Shown one piece after another: positions 45,847-55,453 of a stretch of DNA of 64,000 bases; the first letter of the stretch is position 1, and every line of letters starts with the position of its first letter. Location: contig NZ_CAJFCL010000003.1 in the NCBI RefSeq assembly GCF_904063065.1, positions 124,001 through 188,000 of the forward strand, given 5' to 3'. The notes under the pieces were generated by a model that searched no databases, had not been told where the DNA came from, and worked only from the letters and a program-made list of their open reading frames with translations. Both the position numbers and the translations under genes were made by a program. This stretch comes from Pseudomonas paraversuta (lineage in GTDB: Bacteria; Pseudomonadota; Gammaproteobacteria; Pseudomonadales; Pseudomonadaceae).

Positions 45847-47265
45847 ATGACAAGACCAACACTATTGATTGCGCTGTGCCTGATGCTGCTGCCACTACCG
45901 GTACTGGCGCGCCTGGCCGGACCGTTACAGGTCGGGCAGCCCAGTCAGGTCCGCGATCTGGCGCAAATCCGCAGCAGTCAGGTGTTACGGGTGCTGGTCA
46001 ACCAAAGCCGCAATAGCTCGGGAGAGGTGCAAGGCCAGGCGATCGGTGTTGAATATCATCGGTTGCACGCATTCGAGCGCTACCTCAATGGCCACGCCCG
46101 CGATGGCCAGGAAATCACCCTCAAAATCATCCCCAAAGCCAAGGATCAACTGCTGGGCGCCTTGTCCCGTGGTGAAGGTGATCTGGTAGCCCCGGGCGAG
46201 TTGCTCGACTTTAAAGCCAACCATGCCATCAGCCCCAGCGACCCGATCGTCGATGACGTGCCTTTGCTGCTGGTGGGGGTCAAGGGTGAGCGCAGGTTCA
46301 GCCGTTTCGAACAGCTGTCAGGCCGGACTGTGACATTGACCACCGGCAGCGCAGCCGGAGCGGCGGTCAACATGATCAATCAGAAGCTGGCCCTGCGAAA
46401 ACTGCCGGCGGTAAAAATCGAATGGGTGGACCCCAGCCTGGCCGTCGAAGATGTGCTGGAGATGGTTCAGGCCGGTATTTTTCATCTGACCATTGTTGAG
46501 CGACCTATTGCCGAACGCTGGGCGACCTTGATGCCCAAGCTGCGTTTTGACCGCAAGGTACTGGTCAGCGAACCTGCTGCCATGCGCTGGTATGTGCGCC
46601 GTGATGCATCGATGTTGCGTGCCAGCATTGACCGCTTTGTGCTGAGCTACAAGGCCCCGTCCGATCAGGACCTAGCCTTCGAGCGGGTGTACCGACGCTT
46701 GTATCGAGTGCATTACCCGTTGGCCCGGGCCGATCGCCAGAAGCTTGAAAAGCTGCGGCCGATTCTGCAAAAGCACGCGCGCCAGCAGGGGATGGACTGG
46801 TTGAACCTGGCGGCGCTGGCGTTCAAGGAGTCAACCCTTGACCCTGATGCCCGGGGCTCTGGCGGGGCTACGGGGTTGCTGCAAATTACCCCTTCGGCTG
46901 CCCAGAGAGTGGGGGTCAGCAACATTCAGAATGTAGATAACAATGTGCAAGCAGGGGCCAAGTACCTGGCGATGATCCGCCGCAAGTTCTTTGCCAGCCC
47001 CAAGCTCAATGAGCGTGAGCGCATGGCTTTTGTGCTGGCGGCCTACAACATGGGCCCGGAACGTGTGCAGGGTATGCGGGCCGAGGCCAGGCGGCGTGGT
47101 TTGAACCCTGATCAATGGTTCTTCCAGGTCGAGCGGATTGCCATGGAGCAGGTTGGAATGGGTGCGGTCAGCTATGTTAATAGTGTGAATAAATACTATT
47201 TGGCCTTCGACCGGGAGCGTGACTCGCTGGAGCCAGTAAAGCCTGAGCTGGTCTCCCGGAAATGA
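45847..47265 (+). CDS. MltF-like lytic transglycosylase with solute-binding N-terminal domain
   Basis: A 472-residue periplasmic peptidoglycan-cleaving enzyme. The signal peptide ends at about residue 21 (PVLARLAG). A solute-binding type domain covers about 40-280, and a lytic transglycosylase (SLT) domain about 310-450 with the catalytic Glu in AALAFKESTLDPDARG and the block GATGLLQITPSAAQRVG. It resembles MltF in domain order. MltF is a lipoprotein, but here I see no lipobox, so it may be soluble. It stands between divergent and co-directional neighbours. Confidence 0.9.
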   Translation: MTRPTLLIALCLMLLPLPVLARLAGPLQVGQPSQVRDLAQIRSSQVLRVLVNQSRNSSGEVQGQAIGVEYHRLHAFERYLNGHARDGQEITLKIIPKAKDQLLGALSRGEGDLVAPGELLDFKANHAISPSDPIVDDVPLLLVGVKGERRFSRFEQLSGRTVTLTTGSAAGAAVNMINQKLALRKLPAVKIEWVDPSLAVEDVLEMVQAGIFHLTIVERPIAERWATLMPKLRFDRKVLVSEPAAMRWYVRRDASMLRASIDRFVLSYKAPSDQDLAFERVYRRLYRVHYPLARADRQKLEKLRPILQKHARQQGMDWLNLAALAFKESTLDPDARGSGGATGLLQITPSAAQRVGVSNIQNVDNNVQAGAKYLAMIRRKFFASPKLNERERMAFVLAAYNMGPERVQGMRAEARRRGLNPDQWFFQVERIAMEQVGMGAVSYVNSVNKYYLAFDRERDSLEPVKPELVSRK

Positions 47266-47368
47266 TCGGATAATTTGATTGTTATGTCGGGTTTATTCGA
47301 CTTTTAACATGATGAAAACTGATTAGTATGGCGAGCATTCCCCACCTGATGATCTAAAGGACTACAGC

Positions 47369-47803
47369 ATGAGCAAATTGATCCAAACCGTTTTGGGCAC
47401 CCGTGCAGGCTATGGCCTGACAGTGTTGCGGGTTTTCGTGGGCATTATTTTTGCTGCCCATGGCTCACAAAAACTCTTCGGCTGGTTCGGTGGTGGTGGA
47501 CTTGCCGGTACTGCGCAATGGATGGAAAGCATTGGCCTGACGCCGGGCACCTTGATGGCACTGCTGTCTGGCGGCACCGAGTTTTTTGGCGGCCTGGCCC
47601 TGATTGTCGGTTTGCTGGCCCGTCCGGCTGCCCTGGGCCTGTCATTCACCTTGCTGGTGGCGATTTTCTCGGTGCATATCCATAACGGTTTGTTCATGGC
47701 CAATAATGGTTATGAGTTTGCCCTGGCGCTGTTGGGCGGTACGGTGGCCGTGCTACTGGAAGGCGCGGGCAAGTTGTCCATCGATGGTGCTATCGCCAAA
47801 TAA
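47369..47803 (+). CDS. DoxX family membrane protein
   Basis: A 144-residue protein with four membrane helices and the family pattern LRVFVGIIFAAHGSQKLFGW, GGLALIVGLLARPAAL and NGYEFALALLGGTVAVLLEG. DoxX proteins have been linked to quinone-dependent oxidation and thiol stress, but the role of this branch is unclear. The start follows AAAGGA. A complex nested inverted repeat follows its stop. Confidence 0.9.
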   Translation: MSKLIQTVLGTRAGYGLTVLRVFVGIIFAAHGSQKLFGWFGGGGLAGTAQWMESIGLTPGTLMALLSGGTEFFGGLALIVGLLARPAALGLSFTLLVAIFSVHIHNGLFMANNGYEFALALLGGTVAVLLEGAGKLSIDGAIAK

Positions 47804-47818
47804 AGTGCAACGTTCGCT

Positions 47819-47983
47819 AAAAGGCCCGCTGCAAGCGCAATGCTGTTCACTTGAACCACTGCTGTCTCAACTGTAGGAGCGAGCTTGTCTCGCGATGTTC
47901 TCGAGAACATCGCGAGACAAGGTTGCTCCGGCAAAGGCAGGGTTTACTTGTGTGAACAGCATTGCGCCGCAAGCGGGCCTTTT
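47819..47983. terminator. Nested inverted repeat: terminator arms around a palindromic REP
   Basis: Outer arms at 47819-47850 and 47952-47983 (AAAAGGCCCGCT ... GCGCAATGCTGTTCAC and its complement, with a 4-bp mismatch) pair to make a long stem with a T-run at the right end. Between them is a perfect 38-bp palindrome at 47884-47921 (CTTGTCTCGCGATGTTCTC and its complement) within REP-type flanks (TGTAGGAGCGAG). The right arm with TTTTT looks like the DoxX terminator, with a REP placed inside its loop. Confidence 0.75.
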
Positions 47984-47999
47984 TCGTTGTACGGGATTG

Positions 48000-48029
48000 T
48001 TGACAGCTACAAGCCGGTTTATCTAGGAT
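48000..48029 (+). promoter_or_regulatory. Candidate sigma-70 promoter
   Basis: TTGACA at 48000-48005 and TAGGAT at 48024-48029 with an 18-bp spacer. Transcription would start near 48036 and give a leader of about 150 nt before the small gene at 48185. The similar string TGACAGCT...CTAGGATG occurs near 40610-40650 with a different spacing. Confidence 0.45.
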
Positions 48030-48184
48030 GTTTTCTTGCGCCGATTTAAACAGCTACTTGCGGGGCGCCAGAGGGTTGCAAGACCTTCTAAGAGGCTTGA
48101 AGCAGGCCTCGAAATACCGCTAAAGCGCTGGTTCGGTGTTGCCTCTCACCTGCCACGCAGAACCTTGAGGCGGAGAACCGAAAC

Positions 48185-48493
48185 ATGAGTCAGACGCGTC
48201 CCCTTGTACGTCTTGAGCCGATCACGGCCAATCTGAACCTGCGCAATCCAAAAATCCTTCTGAGCGGTAAACATCAGCCCACGCTGCTGCGTTATCTGGA
48301 CGGCTGGCCGCGTCGCAAAGGCCGGGCTTCGGCGTTTCTGATTCAGTTTGTCGAAGAAGGTGACAGCCTGGCACGCTTTGCCAGCAACAGCTTCGATCTG
48401 GCAGTGATTCAATCCCCCAGTGCCGAGAACGCCGAGCTGGTGATTGGCAACCTTACCCGTGTGTCGCGTCAGGGCCTGATCACTCTGCGCTGA
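48185..48493 (+). CDS. Conserved-looking small hypothetical protein
   Basis: A 102-residue soluble protein, basic in the first half (MSQTRPLVRLEPITANLNLR, YLDGWPRRKGRAS) and mixed later. No family recognised. A ribosome-like site (GGAGAA) precedes the ATG, and a sigma-70-like promoter lies about 150 nt upstream. It is convergent with greB; the two stops are 2 nt apart. Coding use is normal for the region, so it is likely real. Confidence 0.7.
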   Translation: MSQTRPLVRLEPITANLNLRNPKILLSGKHQPTLLRYLDGWPRRKGRASAFLIQFVEEGDSLARFASNSFDLAVIQSPSAENAELVIGNLTRVSRQGLITLR

Positions 48494-48495
48494 AG

Positions 48496-48993
48496 TCAGG
48501 GATATTCAATCGCCACGATGTACACCCACTGTTCACCGGTGGGTGTTTGCACCTGTACTTCAGCATCCAGCGATTTTCCGATCAGCGCCCGGGCCAGGGG
48601 CGAGTCGATACTGATCAGGCCCTGTTTGAGGTCCAGCTCGTCGGGGCCGACGATGCGGTAGCGCGACTGCTTTGCGTCTTCATCTTCAATTGTGACCCAT
48701 GCCCCGAAGTAAACCTTGTTCGGGTCACTGGGCTTTTCGCTGACGACCTTGAGGCTTTCCAGACGCTTGGTCAGAAAGCGCACGCGACTGTCGATTTCGC
48801 GCAGCATTTTTTTGCCGTAAGTGTATTCGGCGTTTTCCGAACGATCGCCCTGGGCCGCAGCCTCGCTGACCGACTGTGTGACTTGCGGTCTGCGCACGTG
48901 CCACAACTCGTGCAGCTCGGCACGCATTCGCGCTTCACCTTCGGGGGTGATCAGCGCGGTGCCGGCAGGGCGGGGAGGGCGATAGCGGCTCAT
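48496..48993 (-). CDS. greB: Transcription elongation factor GreB
   Basis: Rescues backtracked RNA polymerase by stimulating transcript cleavage. The N-terminal coiled coil ([39 protein letters not shown]) carries the acidic tip D-x-S-E-N, and the C-terminal FKBP-like domain has [19 protein letters not shown]. The 165-167 residue length and the [12 protein letters not shown] block separate it from GreA. Two close starts (48993 or 48999) cannot be told apart. Confidence 0.93.
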   Translation of the reverse strand: MSRYRPPRPAGTALITPEGEARMRAELHELWHVRRPQVTQSVSEAAAQGDRSENAEYTYGKKMLREIDSRVRFLTKRLESLKVVSEKPSDPNKVYFGAWVTIEDEDAKQSRYRIVGPDELDLKQGLISIDSPLARALIGKSLDAEVQVQTPTGEQWVYIVAIEYP

Positions 48994-49027
48994 GGGCATC
49001 CGTTGGCATATGAAAAACGCGAGTCTA

Positions 49028-51532
49028 TCAGCCCTCGCGCAACACGGTTAGCGGGCTGGCATTAAGTGCCCGGCGGGTGCCAAACACCCCGGCACCACCG
49101 ACCATCAATGCCCCTAGTACAGGCAGCAGCAGCAACCACGGGTGTGGATGCCATGGCAGGTCGAAGGCGAAGCGATACAGCACCAGGCTCACCAGCTCGG
49201 TGCCCAGGGCGGCCAGTAAACCGCTGGTAGCACCCAGCAGGCCGAACTCTATGCGCCGGGTTTTGATCAACAGTTGCCGTTCTGCCCCCAGGGCCCGCAG
49301 CAAGGCGCCTTGGCGGATACGCTCGTCCAGGGTGGACTGCAAACCGGAGAACAGCACTGCCATACCGGCAGCCAGGACAAACAGCAGCACGTATTCCACG
49401 GCGATGGTGACTTGCGCAAGGATGCTGCGCAGCTGCGCCAGCAGGGCTTCGATAGGCAGAATGGTCACGGCCGGAAAGCTGCGCGACAGATCGATGATTT
49501 CCCGGTCATGACCCGGGGCCAGATAAAAACTGGTGAGATAGGTGGCGGGCAAGTCCTGCAAGGTGCCCGGCTGGAAGATCATGAAGAAGTTCGGCTGGAA
49601 ATTGTCCCAGTTGATGCTGCGCAAACTGCTGACCTGGGCCTCGCGATTGACCCCGGCAACGGTAAAGACCAGGTGATCGCCCAGTTTGAGTTTCAGGCTT
49701 TCGGCTACTTTTGCCTCCACTGACACACCGGGTACATCGCCCCCCGGCTGAGCTGTCCACCATGTGCCCGCAGTCAGCTGGTTGCCGGCAGGCAGGTCGG
49801 CGGCCCAGGTCAGGCTCAGGTCGCGCTGGATCGCTTTGTCGCCAGGGGAGTCTTTGCTGACGAGTTCCTGCACGGGCTCGCCATTGATACTGATTAAGCG
49901 TCCGGGCACCACCGGGTACAGTGGCGCCGCCTGCGCTTGCAGTTCGTGCAGGCGCTTGCTGAAAGCGTCTTTATCCGCTGGCAGGATGTTCAGGGCGAAG
50001 TAGTTGGGGGCATCTTTGGGCAACTGGTTTTGCCAGGTGTCGAGCAGCTCGCCACGCAGCAGGGCAATCAACGCCATCGACAGCAGAATCAGGCCAAAGG
50101 CCAGGGCCTGACCGGCAGCGGCCAGTGGATGGCGCAGTAACTGGCCCAGCCCCAGACGCCACGGCAACGAGGCCCCGGCCAGCAGGCGGCGAAGGCTTTG
50201 CAGGCCCAGCAGCAATAGACCGCCGAGCACCAGCGCGGCAATTATGCCACCGCCGAGCAGGGCGAACGTCAGCACCAGATCGAGGCTCATGCGCCACATG
50301 ATCAGCCCGAGTGCCAGCAAGGCGGCGCCGTAAACCGTCCAGGTACTGGCCGGGATCGGCAATATGTCACGGCGCAATACCCGTAGCGGCGGGACGCGCC
50401 CCAGCGCAGCCAGTGGCGGCAAGGCGAAACCGGCCAGTGCTACCAGCCCGGTACCCATCCCGGCAATGGCCGGCATCAGGCCGCCGGCCGGCACATCGGC
50501 AGGCAATAAATCATGCAACAGTGCAAACAAACCAAGCTGCGCCACCCAGCCGAGCAGAGCCCCCACAAGGCTGGCCAGCAAGCCGAGTACCGTTAGTTGC
50601 AGGGTAAACAACCAGAGGGTTTCGCGCCGGGACAGGCCCAGACAGCGCAGCAGGGCGCTGGCATCAAAACGTCGATTGGCAAAGCGGGTTGCAGACAACG
50701 CCACTGCGACGCCAGAGAGCAGCACCGCCACCAGACTGGCCATATTCAGATAACGTTCGGCCTTGCCGAGCGCGCCGCCAATCTGCTGGTTGCCATCACG
50801 CCCGTCCAGCAGGCGCTGGTTGGCGTCGAGGCCGGGTTTGATGACCTGGCGATAGGATTCAAGAGCCGGGGCGTCACCGCGCCACAGTTCGCGAAAGCTG
50901 ACCCGGCTGCCGGGCTGTACGATACCGGTGGCGGCGAGGTCGTCCAGGTTGATCAGTACCCGTGGGGTGAGGCTGTAGAAGTTGCCGGCGCGGTCTGGCT
51001 CGTAGGTCAGGACGCGGGTGATACGCACAGTTTTGGAGCCGACATCGATGGGGTCGCCGACTTTCAGGTCCAGGGCCGTCAGCAGTCTGGCTTCTGCCCA
51101 GGCTTCCCCGGGCGCGGGGCCACCGCCGGGTTGTTCCTCGGCGTAGGGTTGCGCTGCGCTTTTCAGCTCGCCCCGCAAGGGGTAAGCACTGTCAGCTGCC
51201 TTGATGCTGGACAGCTGAATGCCGTTGTCAGTGGCGATGACACTGGAAAACTCCACGACCCGGGCGTGTTGCAGGCCCAACTCCCTGCCCACCCTGATTT
51301 GCTCTTCACGTGCCGGTGAGCTGCCATCGAGCACCAGGTCGGCGCCCAGAAACTCGGTGGCACGCAGTAACATCGCGCCATTGAGGCGGGCACCGAAATA
51401 GCCGATGGCCGTGCTGGCGGCGACGGCGACCAGAAGCGCAAAAAACAGCACGCGTAACTCCCCGGCGCGGGCATCGCGCAGGAGCTGGCGCACAGCGAGG
51501 CTGAACAGGCGCAACAGCGGCAAGCGTGCCAT
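49028..51532 (-). CDS. ybbP: ABC transporter permease, FtsX family (YbbP-like)
   Basis: An 834-residue inner-membrane permease with an N-terminal helix, a periplasmic region and two FtsX-type helix bundles (near 260-400 and 720-830), ending SPLTVLREG. Such proteins usually act as mechanotransmission or lipoprotein/envelope machines rather than classic importers. Its ATG overlaps the stop of the ATPase gene (TGATG). Order and divergence from tesA match the E. coli ybbP-ybbA/tesA locus. Confidence 0.9.
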   Translation of the reverse strand: MARLPLLRLFSLAVRQLLRDARAGELRVLFFALLVAVAASTAIGYFGARLNGAMLLRATEFLGADLVLDGSSPAREEQIRVGRELGLQHARVVEFSSVIATDNGIQLSSIKAADSAYPLRGELKSAAQPYAEEQPGGGPAPGEAWAEARLLTALDLKVGDPIDVGSKTVRITRVLTYEPDRAGNFYSLTPRVLINLDDLAATGIVQPGSRVSFRELWRGDAPALESYRQVIKPGLDANQRLLDGRDGNQQIGGALGKAERYLNMASLVAVLLSGVAVALSATRFANRRFDASALLRCLGLSRRETLWLFTLQLTVLGLLASLVGALLGWVAQLGLFALLHDLLPADVPAGGLMPAIAGMGTGLVALAGFALPPLAALGRVPPLRVLRRDILPIPASTWTVYGAALLALGLIMWRMSLDLVLTFALLGGGIIAALVLGGLLLLGLQSLRRLLAGASLPWRLGLGQLLRHPLAAAGQALAFGLILLSMALIALLRGELLDTWQNQLPKDAPNYFALNILPADKDAFSKRLHELQAQAAPLYPVVPGRLISINGEPVQELVSKDSPGDKAIQRDLSLTWAADLPAGNQLTAGTWWTAQPGGDVPGVSVEAKVAESLKLKLGDHLVFTVAGVNREAQVSSLRSINWDNFQPNFFMIFQPGTLQDLPATYLTSFYLAPGHDREIIDLSRSFPAVTILPIEALLAQLRSILAQVTIAVEYVLLFVLAAGMAVLFSGLQSTLDERIRQGALLRALGAERQLLIKTRRIEFGLLGATSGLLAALGTELVSLVLYRFAFDLPWHPHPWLLLLPVLGALMVGGAGVFGTRRALNASPLTVLREG

Positions 51533-52215
51533 CAAGGCTCCAGGGGGCCGACCAAATGGCCGGCTTCAAGACGGATCAGGCGCCGGCAACGATGGGCCAG
51601 GCGTTCATCGTGGGTCACCAGCACCAGGGTGGTGCCACGCTCCTTGTTCAATTCGAAGAGCAGCTCGGTAATGCGCTCACCGGTGTGACTGTCCAGATTG
51701 CCGGTGGGCTCGTCGGCAAACAGTACGTCCGGGTTGGCGGCAAATGCCCGGGCTATGGCTACCCGTTGCTGTTCGCCACCGGAAAGCTGGCGCGGCGAAT
51801 GGCTCAGGCGTTGCCCCAGGCCGACCCGTTCCAGCAGGTGGCGGGCGTGCTCGCGAGCATCTCTACGGCCCTCGAGCTCCAGCGGCAACATGACGTTCTC
51901 CAGCGCATTGAGGCTGTCGAGCAACTGGAATGACTGGAACACAAACCCGACGTGTTCGGCTCTGACGCGTGCGCGCTGATCTTCGTCCAGACTGCTGAGG
52001 GCACGTCCGGCCAGAATCACTTCGCCCTGGCTTGGCAGGTCGAGGCCGGCCAGCAGGCCCAGGAGGGTGGATTTTCCGGAGCCCGATGCGCCCACGATCG
52101 CCAGACTGTCGCCCTTGTTCAGCTCAAGGCTCAAAGGGTGCAGGATGGTTAGTTCGCCTTCCGCGCTGGGGACCACTTTGCTAAGGTTCTGCGCGGTGAG
52201 AATACTTTCGCCCAT
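51532..52215 (-). CDS. ybbA: ABC transporter ATP-binding protein (YbbA-like)
   Basis: A 227-residue ATPase of the LolD/MacB type. Walker A is [17 protein letters not shown], the signature is [16 protein letters not shown], and Walker B is [13 protein letters not shown]. It pairs with the permease encoded just downstream. The gene is divergent from tesA, with only 10 bp between the two start codons, so their promoters overlap the coding sequences. Confidence 0.93.
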   Translation of the reverse strand: MGESILTAQNLSKVVPSAEGELTILHPLSLELNKGDSLAIVGASGSGKSTLLGLLAGLDLPSQGEVILAGRALSSLDEDQRARVRAEHVGFVFQSFQLLDSLNALENVMLPLELEGRRDAREHARHLLERVGLGQRLSHSPRQLSGGEQQRVAIARAFAANPDVLFADEPTGNLDSHTGERITELLFELNKERGTTLVLVTHDERLAHRCRRLIRLEAGHLVGPLEP

Positions 52216-52225
52216 GGAGAATCCA

Positions 52226-52831
52226 ATGCGTGTGTGGTTTTTAAGTGCTGCCCTGGCCCTGATGTGTATGGCACAGAATGCAGCGGCAGGAACAATCTTG
52301 ATTGTTGGCGATAGTATCAGCGCGGCTTTCGGCCTGGATACCCGTCTGGGGTGGGTGTCGTTGCTGGAGCAGCGGCTCAGGCAGCAAGGCTACGATGACC
52401 AGGTGATCAATGCCTCGGTCAGCGGTGACACCAGTGCAGGAGGGCTCGCGCGGCTGCCGGCACTGCTTGCAGAGCATAAACCCGATGTGGTGATTGTCGA
52501 ATTGGGCGGTAATGACGGCCTGCGCGGCCAGTTACCGGCGCAATTGAAACAAAATCTTGCTGGCATGATTGATCAGTCCCTGGAGGCGGGGGCCAAAGTG
52601 CTGCTGTTGGGCATGCAGCTGCCGCCTAATTATGGTGCGCGTTATACAACGGCGTTTGCCCGGGTCTACAGCGAGTTGGGGGAGGAGAAAAAGGTCGAGC
52701 TGTTGCCATTTTTCCTCGAGGGTATCGGTGGTCATCCTGAGCTGATGCAGGCCGATGGCATACATCCGGCGGTCGGAGCGCAGGGCCGTTTGCTGGATAA
52801 TGTGTGGCCGGTGCTAAAACCGCTGCTTTGA
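52226..52831 (+). CDS. tesA: Arylesterase / multifunctional thioesterase-lysophospholipase TesA
   Basis: A 201-residue SGNH hydrolase exported by a signal peptide of about 21 residues. The SGNH blocks are GDSIS (S30), SGDTSAGG (Gly), GGNDGLRG (Asn) and the C-terminal DGIHP (Asp and His). It hydrolyses acyl thioesters, esters and lysophospholipids in the periplasm. The start at 52226 follows GGAGA. It is divergent from ybbA as in enteric bacteria. Confidence 0.92.
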   Translation: MRVWFLSAALALMCMAQNAAAGTILIVGDSISAAFGLDTRLGWVSLLEQRLRQQGYDDQVINASVSGDTSAGGLARLPALLAEHKPDVVIVELGGNDGLRGQLPAQLKQNLAGMIDQSLEAGAKVLLLGMQLPPNYGARYTTAFARVYSELGEEKKVELLPFFLEGIGGHPELMQADGIHPAVGAQGRLLDNVWPVLKPLL

Positions 52832-52889
52832 TGCTTTTCTAGTTGCAGTGTTTCGGCTAAGGTGGCGCCCCCCCGATTTGGAGCCCCTG

Positions 52890-53183
52890 ATGTCGCGTCC
52901 TGCCTGGTCTTTATATGCCTATCAACTGATCGAGCCCGATGAGCAGCTCGATTTGTTCGCCTGCCAGGAGGTACGGGTGCATCTGGTGACGCGCCAACTG
53001 GAGCTGGGAGGCACCATTGACCGCACGTTATGCGGCTCGTTGCTGCCTGCGCAGCCACGTTGGTCAGATGTCACGCGCAAGGTCTTCCAGGACCACCGGC
53101 TGTGCCCGTTGTGCCGGGCAATCATCGAGTCGCAACGCCGCGGCACCGAGCCGATCTGGCCTGAATTGCGCTTTGAACTATGA
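52890..53183 (+). CDS. Small cysteine-containing hypothetical protein
   Basis: A 97-residue protein. The C-terminal part has CPLC (RLCPLCRAIIESQRRG) and other cysteines at ACQEVR and RTLCGS, so it could bind zinc. No family named with certainty. The ATG at 52890 follows TTGGAG. It lies between tesA and the L,D-transpeptidase in the same direction, an order also found in other pseudomonads. Confidence 0.78.
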   Translation: MSRPAWSLYAYQLIEPDEQLDLFACQEVRVHLVTRQLELGGTIDRTLCGSLLPAQPRWSDVTRKVFQDHRLCPLCRAIIESQRRGTEPIWPELRFEL

Positions 53184-53279
53184 TCTAACTTGTCTGGCAC
53201 CTGAACCGGCCCACGATCACCGTGGGCGCGGTGTACACTCCCTTTTTTATCCCCGTTGATTATGCGAAGGATGTTCCGG

Positions 53280-54308
53280 ATGTTGTCGCGCCTACCTGCA
53301 GTCACCCGCTACCTGTCAGTTGCCGCATTGTGTGTTGCGGGTCCCGTTTCTGCGCTTGAATTCCCGCTGCCACCGCCGGGTGAAGATGTGGTGGGTGAGG
53401 TGCAGGTGATCAAGGGCAAGTACGAGGACTCCTTTGCCGATCTGGGCAACCAGTACGAACTTGGGTACTCGGAAATGATCGCGGCCAACCCGGGGGTGGA
53501 CGCCTGGTTGCCGGTCAAAAAGAATCCGGATGGCACGCTTGTCGATACCAATATCGTGTTGCCGACCCAGTTCATCCTGCCGCCGGGCAAGCGTGAAGGG
53601 ATTGTGATCAACCTGGCAGAGTACCGGCTGTACTACTTCCCCAAGGACCAGGACAAGGTTTACACCTTTCCGCTGGGGATCGGACGCGAAGGTTGGGGCT
53701 CGCCTCTGGGGTTCACCAAGGTCACTGCCAAGACGCCTAACCCGACCTGGACGCCGCCGGCTTCGATCAAGGCCGAACACGCCAGGAACGGCGACCCGCT
53801 GCCCAACGTGGTGCCTGCAGGGCCGGATAACCCGCTGGGGCCCTTCAAGTTCACGCTCGGCATGCCGGGTTACCTGATCCACGGCTCGAACGCAAAGTTT
53901 GGCATTGGCACGGGTACCAGCCATGGCTGTTTCCGCATGCTTAACAAGAACGTGCTGGAAATGGCGCAAATGGTGCCGGTGGGAACCCCGGTCAGAATCA
54001 TCAACGAACCCTACAAGCTGGGTTTGAGTGGTGGCAAGGTCTACCTTGAGGTTCATGAGCCGCTGAATGTCAAAGATGGCTCTCTGGTGGCCGTCAGCGA
54101 CAAGTCGCATTTGACCCCTGAAGACTTGCAGAACAAGTACGCGGGGTTTATCAACTTTTTGCTCAAGCACAAAGACCTGGAGAACAGCATTCAGATCGAC
54201 AAGGACAAAGCCTTCCCTGTTGTGGGTGCCGAGACCGGTATCCCGGAAGAAATAGGCGTTGCTAATTCAGCTGAGCCAGTTGGCCAGTCGCTGGATTACG
54301 TGCAGTAA
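53280..54308 (+). CDS. L,D-transpeptidase family protein
   Basis: A 342-residue periplasmic enzyme that can cross-link peptidoglycan or attach lipoproteins to it. Signal peptide to about residue 24 (GPVSA). An N-terminal LysM-like region (GNQYELGYSEMIAANPGVDAW without its last residues) is followed by the YkuD domain with the catalytic His and Cys in YLIHGSN and GTSHGCFRM. The ATG at 53280 is chosen because AAGGA lies 9 bases before it; upstream ATGs exist. It faces oprI, the peptidoglycan-linked lipoprotein, which may be a substrate. Confidence 0.92.
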   Translation: MLSRLPAVTRYLSVAALCVAGPVSALEFPLPPPGEDVVGEVQVIKGKYEDSFADLGNQYELGYSEMIAANPGVDAWLPVKKNPDGTLVDTNIVLPTQFILPPGKREGIVINLAEYRLYYFPKDQDKVYTFPLGIGREGWGSPLGFTKVTAKTPNPTWTPPASIKAEHARNGDPLPNVVPAGPDNPLGPFKFTLGMPGYLIHGSNAKFGIGTGTSHGCFRMLNKNVLEMAQMVPVGTPVRIINEPYKLGLSGGKVYLEVHEPLNVKDGSLVAVSDKSHLTPEDLQNKYAGFINFLLKHKDLENSIQIDKDKAFPVVGAETGIPEEIGVANSAEPVGQSLDYVQ

Positions 54309-54317
54309 ATTCACGTT

Positions 54318-54409
54318 AAAAAAAACCGCCACGGTTAATGCCCTGGCGGTTTTTTATTGCCCGCTTAGTTGCGGGCAATAAAAAAGCCGACCCATAAATG
54401 GGTCGGCTT
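54318..54409. terminator. Three consecutive hairpins between the L,D-transpeptidase and oprI
   Basis: First, AAACCGCCA ... TGGCGGTTT with T-run at 54318-54355. Second, TTATTGCCCGC-TTAGTT-GCGGGCAATAA at 54354-54381, a perfect 11-bp stem. Third, AAGCCGACCCA-TAAA-TGGGTCGGCTT at 54384-54409, another perfect 11-bp stem. T or A runs flank each stem, so they act as terminators in both directions, which would protect the two convergent and probably highly expressed genes. Confidence 0.85.
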
Positions 54410-54430
54410 GATAATAACCCCGAAGGATTA

Positions 54431-54682
54431 TTACTTGCGGCTTGCTTTTTCAAGCATGCGCAGAGCACGTTCGTTAGCTTCATCAGCAGTCTGCTGTGCT
54501 TTTTGAGCAGCAGCCAGAGCTTCGTCAGCTTTACGGTATGCTTCGTCAGCACGAGCCTGGGAGCGAGCTGCTGCGTCTTCAGTTGCAGTCAGGCGGGCTT
54601 CAGTTTCTTTAGATACGCTGCTGCAACCGGTAGCCAGAACTGCGGCCAATGCCAGAGCAGAGAATTTCAGAACGTTGTTCAT
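54431..54682 (-). CDS. oprI: Major outer membrane lipoprotein OprI
   Basis: An 83-residue Lpp-type lipoprotein that ties the outer membrane to peptidoglycan. The lipobox is ATGC-S (Cys near residue 20). The mature part is a continuous helix with heptads ([18 protein letters not shown]) ending in Lys (ASRK), the usual attachment point to peptidoglycan. It starts at 54682 after GAAGGGGAAC. Length and sequence match Pseudomonas OprI. Expect very high expression. Confidence 0.96.
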   Translation of the reverse strand: MNNVLKFSALALAAVLATGCSSVSKETEARLTATEDAAARSQARADEAYRKADEALAAAQKAQQTADEANERALRMLEKASRK

Positions 54683-55088
54683 CGTGTTCCCCTTCAAGGA
54701 CTTTCTATTTGAAGCTGCTCCTTCAAAGCGAGGAAACAGCCGGCGTACATACTACCCATTACTTGTAGTAAGTAAACTGACCTAGCGCAAGAACCAAAAA
54801 AAATATTTGGCAATCAATGCGGATGGACTAGCTTTAACAGATTGTGCTTGAAAAACAGCCAGTTTAAAGCCCTGGCCGCGGATCGAGCCCGCCGCTTGAT
54901 GGCGTGACTTTAAGTTCGGTTGTGCGTCATAGGCTTAACTTTCAGAAAAATGTTAAGGGTGCTGGCAAGTTATCGGGCTGGCCACAGGTTTGGTGTCCAT
55001 AGCGTACCCCTGATGGCGAAGTGGTTCCCTCGGCACAAAAACAACAGTAATGTAGAGGTCACGGTTCAAGACCCGCTAAGGAGCAATG
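54683..55088. other. Divergent region between oprI and a GNAT gene
   Basis: 406 bp holding the oprI promoter and an AT-rich stretch near 54790-54810. An open frame at 54920-55117 overlaps the GNAT start and lacks a ribosome site, so it is not called. No hairpin of note was found. Confidence 0.45.
54749..54776 (-). promoter_or_regulatory. Candidate oprI promoter
   Basis: On the minus strand, TTTACT and TAGTAT with a 16-bp spacer lie about 65 bp before the oprI ATG. The -35 box is weak. A long A/T tract just upstream could act as an UP element. Confidence 0.3.
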
Positions 55089-55370
55089 ATGAGCGAGGCG
55101 TTGTCTATCCACCATGACCAGGCAGGTCACCAGTTTGAGACCACTGTCGACGGTCATCGTGCTTACCTGACCTACATGGATCTGGGCAAGCAGACTCTGG
55201 ATATCTATCGCACCTTTGTACCCAATGCCTTGCGTGGCCGGGGTATTGCGGCAGCATTGACGGAGCAGGCGCTCGATTACGCCGAAAAGATGGGATACGA
55301 AGTGATTCCCTCTTGCTCTTATGTAGAGCGTTATATGGAACGTCACAAGCGTGCCCAGGCGAAAACCTGA
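55089..55370 (+). CDS. GNAT family N-acetyltransferase (YjdJ/GTT1-like short form)
   Basis: A 93-residue short acetyltransferase. The acetyl-CoA binding block is FVPNALRGRGIAAALTEQAL, followed by YAEKMGYEVIPSCSYVERYM. This short family often acts on unknown protein or small-molecule amines. The start at 55089 is 5 bases after AAGGAG. A strong terminator follows. Confidence 0.88.
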   Translation: MSEALSIHHDQAGHQFETTVDGHRAYLTYMDLGKQTLDIYRTFVPNALRGRGIAAALTEQALDYAEKMGYEVIPSCSYVERYMERHKRAQAKT

Positions 55371-55385
55371 AACCAGACTCACAAA

Positions 55386-55416
55386 AACGCCGGGCCAACA
55401 GCCCGGCGTTTTTTTG
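55386..55416 (+). terminator. Intrinsic terminator after the GNAT gene
   Basis: AACGCCGGGC-CAACA-GCCCGGCGTT is a 10-bp perfect stem followed by a T-run. It is a strong rho-independent terminator, and the A-run on the left lets it act on the convergent gene as well. Confidence 0.9.
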
Positions 55417-55453
55417 TGGGCCGCAAAACCCTGATCGAACCCCGACGGCCTAC

